NCBI GenBank assembly: GCA_932294295.1
Contig: OW028574.1
Coordinates: forward strand, 32,124,145-32,188,144
Length of the DNA: 64,000 nucleotides
Direction: 5' to 3'
Origin: Alitta virens
Lineage: Eukaryota > Annelida > Polychaeta > Phyllodocida > Nereididae
In this document: one piece after another, positions 33,427 to 40,951 of the stretch
Numbering within the stretch: position 1 is the first letter of the stretch
Layout: each line of letters begins with the position of its first letter
Translations under genes and position numbers: made by a program
Notes under the pieces: model-generated
Database searches by the model: none
What the model was told of the DNA's origin: nothing
Seen by the model: only the letters and a program-made list of their open reading frames with translations

Positions 33427-34937
33427 GCTAAGTAAATATTCCTGGCATAATCCACCTCGTATAAGGAAGGGTAACTGACTCTAACTAGCATCACCACTGA
33501 TTCAGGTAGCGGTTTGGCAAATCTCAGCTCTATTCTCGCATTTCCATCCCTGTTGGCAGGATAGTATTTGTCATAATTTTGTGGTGCAAGGTCAACCACA
33601 AAGAGACTGTAGCCTTCAGGGTATTCCGAGAGTGTAATCCTCCTCTTGTCACTTGTACCAGTCTTTCCTCTGTAGAGGTCTCCGTAACACTGTTGATAGT
33701 TACCAGAGTTAAAGTCAAAAGTAAGGGGCCCCCTAGGGGTGGGATTTCCGCTCAGGCTCACATTGATATAATTGATGTGGTAATGCTTGAAATTGAAGGG
33801 GTTGCTCCTAATATCGCCTGTCATAGCATCCCCAGCGACGAAGGCTATAACCATCTTTTGAGGGATTTTACCGTTGAAGGCGTCTTCGACATAAAAGGAA
33901 GATGTACCCTTGGCTAAGGAGAATTTACGTAACTCCTCCTTTATATAGAAATATCTCGCTCTCGAGAGTTCCTTCTCCATGACCTCTTGGTGTCCGACAA
34001 GTATGGGGTTGCTGGGTAAGACTTGTTTCACGATAAGAGATATATCTTGAATTTCAAGAATATAATCGGTAGTTGAAATGTTGGCTGTCATGAGACGGAA
34101 ATTGTGACTTGTGGGAGTCAAACAAATGTCGAGCGTAACCCCATTTATCAGACATTTCTTCACTTTGAAAACATCTAAGTCTAGTTTAGCCATCAATTCA
34201 ACAGTCCGACTACCCTCCATTCTTCTGGATCTCTCGACGAAGCCTACATTTGAAGCAAATCTTATGGTAGCCTCGTTCATACTACCAGCTGTGTCTTTGA
34301 CAAACATGCTGCATTCGAGGTCCGAATCATTTCCTCCATTGTCATCTAGGAGAGTGTTTATCATTGATCTGTATGCATAACCAGTCTGACCTCCTAGCAC
34401 CACAACATTGTTTAGTCTTACTTCTACAGAATCCCATAGTGAGTGAGCTAGATTGTTGACAGGGCCTACACTCCATGCACCTTCATCAGAGTTTTGCTTG
34501 TCTGTACTGGTACTAGTACTTGTGCTGGTGTCCGAGTTGGCAGCAGAGCCGGTAGCCGAACTGGCAGTCTTACTACCTGTCCCTCCTGTGCCACCGGTGC
34601 CACTTGTACCGTCCTCAGAGCTGGTACTACCTACGGTTTTGCTATTAGTAGAGGAACTGACCAACAGACTTTCCGGTAGTTTAGGGAGAGTTGTACCATC
34701 CGCTCGGTTTATCCTCACTAGTGTCCTGACATATACATCTCTAAGATCAACATAGCTAGGACCAGCACCTGGTAGTCTGAATTTGACATTGCCCTCCGAA
34801 GAAAATTGATTTACAGGCTTGTGAGTGATGTACTTGATTTCTGTTACACCAGAATTCGTTACAGGTATTTTAAAAATGTCAAGGCTGTTGTCGTACCCTA
34901 AATCAGAGGAAGCCAAAACCCTTTCGCTGGTGGCCAT
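33423..34937 (-). CDS. MCP: Major capsid protein, double jelly-roll type (Polinton MCP)
   Basis: 504 aa from ATG 34937. Conserved features of Polinton hexon-like capsid proteins are visible: an N-terminal strand region (VNQFSSEGNVKFRLPGAG, YVDLRDVYVRTLVRI), NLAHSLWDSVEVRLNNVVV, GYAYRSMINTLL, GFVERSRRMEGSRTVELMAKLDLDVF, and a C-terminal RIELRFAKPLPESVVMLVRV. A Ser/Thr/Gly-rich insert at about residues 88-155 (TGGTGGTG, STSTSTST) interrupts the first jelly roll at a loop; its length is unusual. It lies between a small basic gene (stop at 34939) and the protease (4-nt overlap), in the assembly block. Confidence 0.9.
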   Translation of the reverse strand: MATSERVLASSDLGYDNSLDIFKIPVTNSGVTEIKYITHKPVNQFSSEGNVKFRLPGAGPSYVDLRDVYVRTLVRINRADGTTLPKLPESLLVSSSTNSKTVGSTSSEDGTSGTGGTGGTGSKTASSATGSAANSDTSTSTSTSTDKQNSDEGAWSVGPVNNLAHSLWDSVEVRLNNVVVLGGQTGYAYRSMINTLLDDNGGNDSDLECSMFVKDTAGSMNEATIRFASNVGFVERSRRMEGSRTVELMAKLDLDVFKVKKCLINGVTLDICLTPTSHNFRLMTANISTTDYILEIQDISLIVKQVLPSNPILVGHQEVMEKELSRARYFYIKEELRKFSLAKGTSSFYVEDAFNGKIPQKMVIAFVAGDAMTGDIRSNPFNFKHYHINYINVSLSGNPTPRGPLTFDFNSGNYQQCYGDLYRGKTGTSDKRRITLSEYPEGYSLFVVDLAPQNYDKYYPANRDGNARIELRFAKPLPESVVMLVRVSYPSLYEVDYARNIYLA

Positions 34938-34938
34938 A

Positions 34939-35328
34939 TTACTTGCTGAGTATGTCTTTGGTTACAATCCTTCTCTTAGGCGTCTTGTTCTTATTCGTGT
35001 TTCCTTTGACAGAAGTTACAGGTGCCTTCCTCTTCTTACCTCGATGATCCTTCTTAGAGCTCGAAGTTGAAACTGACCGAGGCTTGTACACGGGTGTCTT
35101 TTTATCAATTTCAGCTTGCGCCATGTTGGTATACTGTTCTACTGGCGAAACCACATTTAGTGGTAAGTCAGCTGATGCCGTCTTAGTTCCTCCATCTCCT
35201 TTGCTATGCTTTATTAACACTAGTCTAGACTGATCATCCCAGGTCGAAGGTTTCCCTACAGTGTCTCTGAAATGTTTCACCCAGGCATCTGGCTTTAAGG
35301 TCGCCAGGGACTTGTATCTTTCATCCAT
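34939..35328 (-). CDS. Small basic Polinton protein between the capsid genes
   Basis: 129 aa from ATG 35328 (MDERYKSLATLKPDAWVKHF). The frame is open further upstream but has no ATG, and this start overlaps the last 34 bp of the minor capsid gene. The C-terminal half carries clusters of Lys/Arg (SKKDHRGKKRKAP, KNKTPKRRIV), suggesting a nuclear or DNA-binding (core) role. It ends 1 bp before the major capsid start codon. I do not recognise a named family, though small basic genes at this position are common in virion-coding elements. Confidence 0.65.
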   Translation of the reverse strand: MDERYKSLATLKPDAWVKHFRDTVGKPSTWDDQSRLVLIKHSKGDGGTKTASADLPLNVVSPVEQYTNMAQAEIDKKTPVYKPRSVSTSSSKKDHRGKKRKAPVTSVKGNTNKNKTPKRRIVTKDILSK

Positions 35329-35759
35329 TTCAACTCGAATGTACACTTTGTAGCTTGCCCCCTGCCGTTCTCCTTCAATTCTTCCAAGATTTCTCCTTCC
35401 GTACAACTGATCTCTACAGTCAACTGGCTCAAGCTCTGTACCCTGAGAGGCACGTAGTGTACTGGTGAGAACCTGGTAAAGTTATTCCTTTTTATTTCTC
35501 CGAGACTAAGAGAGGCTATGATGGGTTTGTATATGCCACCCAATGGGGAGGTTTCACAACCCTGACAACACACGTATAGAGCATCCCATTTATTCCCCTT
35601 CTTGGTAGACGGTAAGACAATTTCCTTCAGTCCTAGGTACCAACGCCCTCTTCTTTGAGTGTCCAAGTTATAGTGTTCTGGTAATGTGCAGGTGAAGAGG
35701 ACTGGTGTATTGCCAGGGTTCACGGTCGGGGATTGATCACTCTGCAGACAAATCAACAT
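35295..35759 (-). CDS. mCP: Minor (penton) capsid protein, single jelly roll
   Basis: 154 aa from ATG 35759. The pattern of a Pro-rich start, RRGRWYLGLKEIVLPS, ALYVCCQGCE, VHYVPLRVQSLSQLTVEISCTEGE and a last strand TKCTFELKWMK matches Polinton penton proteins in size and strand order; the W-x-L/GL-E-x-x-LP motif is characteristic. It lies directly after the integrase and before the small basic and major capsid genes. A purine-rich GAAGAAG tract separates it from the integrase stop. Confidence 0.8.
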   Translation of the reverse strand: MLICLQSDQSPTVNPGNTPVLFTCTLPEHYNLDTQRRGRWYLGLKEIVLPSTKKGNKWDALYVCCQGCETSPLGGIYKPIIASLSLGEIKRNNFTRFSPVHYVPLRVQSLSQLTVEISCTEGEILEELKENGRGQATKCTFELKWMKDTSPWRP

Positions 35760-35812
35760 TTTCTTCTATTTCTTCTATTTCCTCTTCTTCCTCTTCTTCC
35801 TCATCAGTTTTT

Positions 35813-37003
35813 TTACTTCTTTGATTTCTTTTTGTTATCCAGATCCTTGATAGATGATGTAGTGATCCACTCGTTGTACTTGTCAGGCCAGGACTGATAT
35901 TTTACTAGACTCTCCCTGACACCCTCTCGTACTCTGTTTTTCAGAACCTTTTCTATTTTGAAAAGGGCCTGGGGGTCGTATCTAGTAGAAGTTAATTCAC
36001 TGGCGTAGAAGTGACCGTCTACATTCTCCCCTCCATAGTCCTTGAGGTAATAAACGGAGACACCATCAATAATCTTTCTAGCTCTCACCGTGAAGACCTC
36101 ACCGGTGAACTGTTCGTCATAAGCTCGATGAAATGGTTTTCTGGCAAAGTAGGCCGCTCTCACAGTCTCACCTATAGAGTATTTGTAGGGGTACGATTTT
36201 TTCCTCTTTTTCCTTCTAGTCAACCTCAGAGCTCTTTCCAGTGTCTTTCTGTAGTGTCGGGAATTGATCACGTACTGGTAATCCCATACATCTCGCTCAT
36301 TTCCACGAGTCACTGAGACAGGAGCTATGCCTATGCTCGAATGCAGTGTGTTATTGTAAGAGTGTACAATGTCTTGAAGACTGTCAATGTAGCTATAACT
36401 ATTGTTATTCTGGAAGAATTGGAAAAGTCTTTTCTTGATGTTTTTGATCAGAATTTCTGCATAGTTAGCCTTTGTCTCCGTCGAACCGTAGTAATGTTTT
36501 ATCCCCTTTTCTTTGAATAAAGCCTGTACTAGAGAGTTTGAGAACTCCGTTCCTCTGTCACTCCTTATAAACCGGGGTATGTTCATTGACCTATCCAAAA
36601 TACTTCTAAACGCCTCTGTCACATCCTTTCCTCCTTTAGTTTTGATAGCTTCCGCATAGCAATACCTCGAAAATACATCGACCGTTATGAGGATGTACGC
36701 ATTACCCTCATTAACAGTGATGAATCTCTTACCAGTGAGTACTAGTAAATCCGTGTCCCACAAGTGACTCATACCGGGGGCAATGACTCTTCTGTACAAC
36801 TGTTGACGTTGTTTTGCCGTCTTATGTAGAGTCAGAATGTCCTGTCCTCTGGCCCAGTCCTTTATCCTAGCTAGTGTAATGTTGTATTTCCCCTCTTTCT
36901 TTATTACTGAGTGTAGTTTGGCAGCACTGGTAAAACTGCCCGGTGATCTAGGGCTATAAAAACGTCTGTTCAAGTAAGCATCGATATCCTTAGGCAACAC
37001 CAT
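35813..37003 (-). CDS. INT: Retroviral-type integrase with chromodomain (Polinton INT)
   Basis: 396 aa from ATG 37003. It inserts the element DNA into host chromosomes. The rve catalytic core shows LWDTDLL (Asp83), FIRSDRGTEF (Asp149) and ANYAEILIKNIKKRL (Glu183). The C-terminal part has the basic RRKKRKKSYPYKYSIGETV linker with SH3-like strands, and a chromodomain-like end (about 340-390: ALFKIEKVLKNRV...SLVKYQSWPDKYNEWI). The frame is intact. It sits between a low-complexity gene (37732-37037) and the minor capsid gene. The 6-bp target duplication fits this integrase class. Confidence 0.93.
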   Translation of the reverse strand: MVLPKDIDAYLNRRFYSPRSPGSFTSAAKLHSVIKKEGKYNITLARIKDWARGQDILTLHKTAKQRQQLYRRVIAPGMSHLWDTDLLVLTGKRFITVNEGNAYILITVDVFSRYCYAEAIKTKGGKDVTEAFRSILDRSMNIPRFIRSDRGTEFSNSLVQALFKEKGIKHYYGSTETKANYAEILIKNIKKRLFQFFQNNNSYSYIDSLQDIVHSYNNTLHSSIGIAPVSVTRGNERDVWDYQYVINSRHYRKTLERALRLTRRKKRKKSYPYKYSIGETVRAAYFARKPFHRAYDEQFTGEVFTVRARKIIDGVSVYYLKDYGGENVDGHFYASELTSTRYDPQALFKIEKVLKNRVREGVRESLVKYQSWPDKYNEWITTSSIKDLDNKKKSKK

Positions 37004-37036
37004 TGTTACCTTTTCTCCCTCTCAGAAATCCTTTAG

Positions 37037-37732
37037 TTAGACTTTTATCCAGGATTTCTTTTTTGCCCAAGTTGAAGTCTTCCCAAGTTTCTTATTAAGG
37101 TTGGCCTTGACATTTGACCCCTTTACTTTAGAATTTGTTGTATTTGCATTTGCATTTGCATTTGCATTTGCATATGTATTTGTAACTATCTTCTCTCTTA
37201 GCTTCTTATTTTTCTCCTTCTCCTTCTCCTTCTCCTTCTCCTTACGGATGTATCTGCCCCCTCCACCTCCACCTCCTCTTCCTCCTCTTCCTCCTCTTCC
37301 TCCTCTTACTGCTCTCTTCGCAAACTTCTTTTTATTTGACCCTAATTGAGACCGCTTTACATCAGATTTTTCTTCTTCTTCCTCTTGCTCTTCTTCTTCG
37401 TCTTCTTCGTCTTCTTCTTCTTCACTCCTCTCGTTCTTCAGATAGTGGAGCACTCTTCTCAGTCTCGAGTTAGAAATGAGTCTCAAGGGTACTTCGCACT
37501 CTAATAATAAGGAATAAAATTCTCTGTGTTTCGGGGGAATAGGGTAAAGCTGAGATTGAGTATGCGTCAGTAAATCTATGTAACCTTCCTCTTCGTCTTC
37601 CTCATTTATCAGCCAGTAAGGAAGGATCTGATAGTAAATTGCGGTCACGTTACTCTTCTGAGCCTCTTCCACGAGTATCGATTTAGCTCTTTCCAAGACA
37701 CTACCGATCCCACTCTTCCTCGTACCACTCAT
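37037..37732 (-). CDS. Low-complexity acidic/basic Polinton protein
   Basis: 231 aa from ATG 37732. The first 110 residues look globular (SVLERAKSILVEEAQ, IYYQILPYWLINEED, SNSRLRRVLHYLKN). Then follow a Glu/Asp run (about 103-125), an RGG/glycine block (RGGRGGRGGRGG), a KEKEKEKEKEK run and an ANANANANAN run before a basic tail. These are coded by expanded triplet and hexamer repeats. It lies 33 bp upstream of the integrase start. No family recognised; RGG and Lys-rich tracts suggest nucleic-acid binding. Confidence 0.55.
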   Translation of the reverse strand: MSGTRKSGIGSVLERAKSILVEEAQKSNVTAIYYQILPYWLINEEDEEEGYIDLLTHTQSQLYPIPPKHREFYSLLLECEVPLRLISNSRLRRVLHYLKNERSEEEEDEEDEEEEQEEEEEKSDVKRSQLGSNKKKFAKRAVRGGRGGRGGRGGGGGGGRYIRKEKEKEKEKEKNKKLREKIVTNTYANANANANANTTNSKVKGSNVKANLNKKLGKTSTWAKKKSWIKV

Positions 37733-37834
37733 CTTATTTGTACTCCCACTCGAACTCGAACTCGAATTCTTTTTATCTTTAGTCGAAGAAGAAGAAGAAG
37801 TGTAAGAAGTGGAAGAAGGAGAGACTCTTTTCTT

Positions 37835-38056
37835 TTAAGGGAGATGGTCTCCGGAGCCCCTGACCGATTCATCCGCCCAGGTGCTTGTTATTTTAACCGA
37901 GGAAGATTCTCCCGATCCTCTCGGTATATGAGCGGTAGGAGGGTGATCGCCTACGCGATCACCCTCATCCCGCAACTTTTTATTTTCCATCATGTTGAGA
38001 TACTTCTCCTCGGGTACCACGAAGACTTTTTTGTTAAATTTCATCACAGAGGTCAT
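37835..38056 (-). CDS. Small Polinton protein with VPEEKY motif
   Basis: 73 aa from ATG 38056 (MTSVMKFNKKVFVVPEEKYL). A K-V-x-x-VPEEKY-x-x-M start resembles small proteins I have seen in Polinton-like elements, though I cannot name it. The frame is open upstream through a Lys/Arg-coding tract but with no better start. It lies between the stop of the 38582 gene (38091) and the start of the 37732 gene. A perfect 12-bp hairpin (37939-37966) lies within it. The C-terminal half is Ser/Gly/His-rich. Confidence 0.45.
   Translation of the reverse strand: MTSVMKFNKKVFVVPEEKYLNMMENKKLRDEGDRVGDHPPTAHIPRGSGESSSVKITSTWADESVRGSGDHLP
37939..37966. repeat. Perfect 12-bp stem, 4-nt loop hairpin in a Polinton coding region
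   Basis: GAGGGTGATCGC (37939-37950), loop CTAC, then its exact complement (37955-37966). It lies inside the 37835-38056 frame, between two genes of the assembly block, and might act in RNA processing or termination. Confidence 0.5.
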
Positions 38057-38090
38057 TCTCTTAGTCTTCTTCTTCTTCTTCTTCTTAATA

Positions 38091-38582
38091 TTATCCTTCC
38101 TCTTCCTCTTCTTCTTCTTCCTCTTCTTCCTCTTCCTCTTCTTCTTCCTCTTCTTCTTCCTCTTCTTCTTCCTCTTCTTCCTCTTCTTCAACTTCTATAT
38201 TTCCTCGAGAACGATGAGGAGAATGGTGAGGAGGAGGAGGAGGAGGACGCTTTACACCCAGTGCTTTATCGATGAAAGGAGTACAATGAGTGAGGAAATT
38301 CAGTACTGTCCTGTAGTGTTTAACGAGGCCTTCCTTGGCTGGTTCAGGGTCCTCTATAAAAGATAGCTTCCTTAGAATTGCCCTGCTTTTCACTAAAGTG
38401 TGACGAACCTCCTCCGATATCTCAAGGTTACCCTGAAGGGTGTTAACTATGAGTTCTATGATGCATAGAGCCTGTTCGTTTTTCGCCTTGTCCAATAGAC
38501 TTTTAGCCAGGGTGGGTGACACTTTACCCGAGTTGACCACTAGCTCTATAAAAGCCTTACAGTTCCTGAGACGAGTAGACAT
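38091..38582 (-). CDS. Conserved Polinton helical protein with poly-Glu tail
   Basis: 163 aa from ATG 38582, 1 bp after the ATPase stop. Residues 1-105 are helical: LRNCKAFIELVVNSGKVSP, ALCIIELIVNTLQGNLEIS, KSRAILRKLSFIED. The E-x-x-x-N-x-L-x-G-N...LRKL layout is one I recall from an uncharacterised protein common in invertebrate Polintons. A Pro run (PPPPPP, about 112-117) is followed by about 30 Glu residues coded by a GAA/GAG tract (38091-38200). The purine tract gives long antisense poly-Leu/Phe frames that are not genes. Confidence 0.65.
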   Translation of the reverse strand: MSTRLRNCKAFIELVVNSGKVSPTLAKSLLDKAKNEQALCIIELIVNTLQGNLEISEEVRHTLVKSRAILRKLSFIEDPEPAKEGLVKHYRTVLNFLTHCTPFIDKALGVKRPPPPPPHHSPHRSRGNIEVEEEEEEEEEEEEEEEEEEEEEEEEEEEEEEEG

Positions 38583-38583
38583 G

Positions 38584-39264
38584 TTACTTTCTAGTGTACA
38601 GCACCAGAGAGTCTTCCGGTAAAATATTCGTACTCAGGTGTATGTCTTCATCACCCGAACCCGTAAGATTGTTAACGACTAGGTACCCTCTCGGACGACG
38701 AGTAGCGTCTTCATAAGCCTCCAACAGTCTCTTAAGAGTGCTCGGGAACATCTGACGAGAAAGGTGGTGTATCTGCTGCAAGTCTCTGCAGGTCTTCATT
38801 AATATTAAGTAACTAGTGTTCAAGCTGATAGTACGGGAATACTTTGATTGATGGTAAATGTTTTGGGTAATCATTATGACAGAAATACGTCGATGGTGTA
38901 CATCTCGTGTGAATAGGGCACACATTTCGGCAGATTTACATATCTCATCCATGAGATCATCTATGACCAAGAGGCTGTGGTCTTCCTCTTCTTCCGAACC
39001 TAAGTTCTCAATCATTTCTTTGGTAGGTAGTCCCTCGTGAAATGCGATATTATTCAGTTCCGTTTCCAAGCGAGTGAAAACCTTCTGATACACTCCGTAA
39101 GCGTAGATTATGTTCTTGGGAGGTACTGTATACATTTTTGAAGCGTTTCTTAGTATGTCGAGAGTTAGAACGGTCTTCCCTGCCATGGACGGTCCAATGA
39201 CCATAGTTGAAGAGGGGCTCTCGAATTTGAATATACCTGATACGTCCGAAGAATCATAACTCAT
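38584..39264 (-). CDS. ATP: FtsK/HerA-type genome-packaging ATPase (Polinton ATP)
   Basis: 226 aa from ATG 39264, typical for the A32-like packaging ATPases of Polintons. Walker A is GPSMAGKT (24-31), Walker B LLVIDDLMD (98-106), followed by VIMITQNIYHQ (sensor Gln134/Asn135) and a C-terminal RRPRGYLVVN strand. It would pump the element genome into capsids. It is the first gene of the minus-strand assembly block and is divergent from the polymerase gene, 46 bp away. The frame is intact. Confidence 0.92.
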   Translation of the reverse strand: MSYDSSDVSGIFKFESPSSTMVIGPSMAGKTVLTLDILRNASKMYTVPPKNIIYAYGVYQKVFTRLETELNNIAFHEGLPTKEMIENLGSEEEEDHSLLVIDDLMDEICKSAEMCALFTRDVHHRRISVIMITQNIYHQSKYSRTISLNTSYLILMKTCRDLQQIHHLSRQMFPSTLKRLLEAYEDATRRPRGYLVVNNLTGSGDEDIHLSTNILPEDSLVLYTRK

Positions 39265-39310
39265 ATCGATTTCCTTTTCTTAATTATTATTTTTTTTTCC
39301 TCCTTTCAGA
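39265..39310. promoter_or_regulatory. 46-bp divergent spacer with splice acceptor
   Basis: On the plus strand it is a polypyrimidine stretch ending CTCCTTTCAG at 39300-39309, a strong 3' splice site placed one base before the polymerase ATG. On the minus strand it must hold the ATPase leader. Too short for a normal separate polymerase promoter, it supports an upstream non-coding exon. Confidence 0.6.
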
Positions 39311-40910
39311 ATGGCAGATGATCTCATACACGAGCTAAGGCTTCTCAAGCAGCTGTGTTCTTCTCAGAGGGGAGAGGGTGAGGGAGAAGGAGAAGGAGAG
39401 AACTCTTCAAATGGTTTCACGTTCGATGATACTGAAGATACCGGAGATACTGAGGATACACCAACTGATGTTGTACGTGAGTCTGTAGCTGTACCTGTCC
39501 CCGTAATGGAAGCACAGGCTACAACACTGGCTACGACACCTGTCACGGCACCTGCCACTACACCCGCTACGACACCAGCTACCACTCCGGCTACGAGACC
39601 TGCAACGGCACCTGTCACAGCACCTGACATGTCACCTGTTATGGTACCTGACACAGCTCAGACATGGAATGTACTGAATACTCTGCCTACTCTGCCTACT
39701 CTGCCTACTCTGCCTACTCTGCCTACTCTGCCTACTCTGCCTACTCGACCTACTCTGCACACTCTACCTACTCTGCATACTCGACCTACTCTGCCTACTC
39801 TGCCTACCCGACCTACTCTGCCTACTCTACCTCGTCCTCTTCCTACATCAGCTTCTTATGGGAGTGAACCATTCGAAGAAAATCAACCGATGGACGTTGA
39901 TGATGAGGAACTAGTTTCTTCTGAGTTAGCTCTTAGTAAGGTAGGGATATTTAAGAATTTAATTATAAAAAAGTTTGTTTCTTCATTTTATTTTTTCTCT
40001 CAACCTCACTATCAAGACACCCATCGGTAATTACGTTTTATTGCTTACTTTAGAAAGTCCACCAGCAATTAGCCTTTCACGCTAAAAAGCTCATCGAACT
40101 CAGTAGAGTAGCCAGAGCATTGTCGGCTAAAAGGAAGAGAGAGGACGGAGGACTTGACATAGATGCTGAAGCTAAACGTCTTCTCCTGAATATGTAAGTA
40201 ACAATTAAGGGTTCTTCTATTCTATCTCTTTAATATCACTATGTCACTTTCCCCAGCTCAAGTAAAAAAGTATAAATAACACTACTTTTTTTCTCAATAC
40301 CAGCGGTGTAGTAAATACACAGGACGATGAAAATGAAAGAGTGGTTGGTGGTGAAGAAATTGAAGAAGAGGATAATGATAATGATAAAGAAGTAGGCGTC
40401 GAGTCTAGGGACCCTGAGGTCATTGAGGTCTTTGATGTCTCGAGGTGAGTCGTTTCTTTCATTCTATAGTCTGATACTTACATTGCTATAGATAATTTTT
40501 TTTTTACATTCTCCTACACCTATGATATAAAAGACTTAACTATATTTTCTAATTTTTGTTTTTATTCCACTAGTGAGGTCACGAGAGACAGTATTGAACA
40601 AGGGGTAGATCCCACTCCAGGCCCTTCAGCAGGTCCCTCTACACCTGCAGGTCCCTCTGCAGGTCCCTTAGGTCTCCAAATGGATGAACCGATAGCGGGT
40701 CCTTCGGGTTTACAAGCAGCCTCGGAAGTTATTGAACCTGTAGCAGGTCCTTCCGGAATAAACAAACCCTCAGGATCCTCAGTGACTGATTTCCTCAACA
40801 AGTTACCTCAACTGGATTATCGGTAGGTAATTTTTGCCAATGTATACGTTTACATCCTTTTTTTAAATTACATAACGATTCAGAGTTTAACGGATTAAAA
40901 AACAGTGTTA

Positions 40911-40951
<41 letters not shown>

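Noticed and set aside
34453..34755. Plus-strand open frame opposite the capsid gene
   Set aside because: Antisense of the Ser/Thr/Gly-rich capsid insert; no start context or family.
37844..38366. Plus-strand Leu/Phe-rich frames
   Set aside because: Antisense of the GAA/GAG tract coding poly-Glu.
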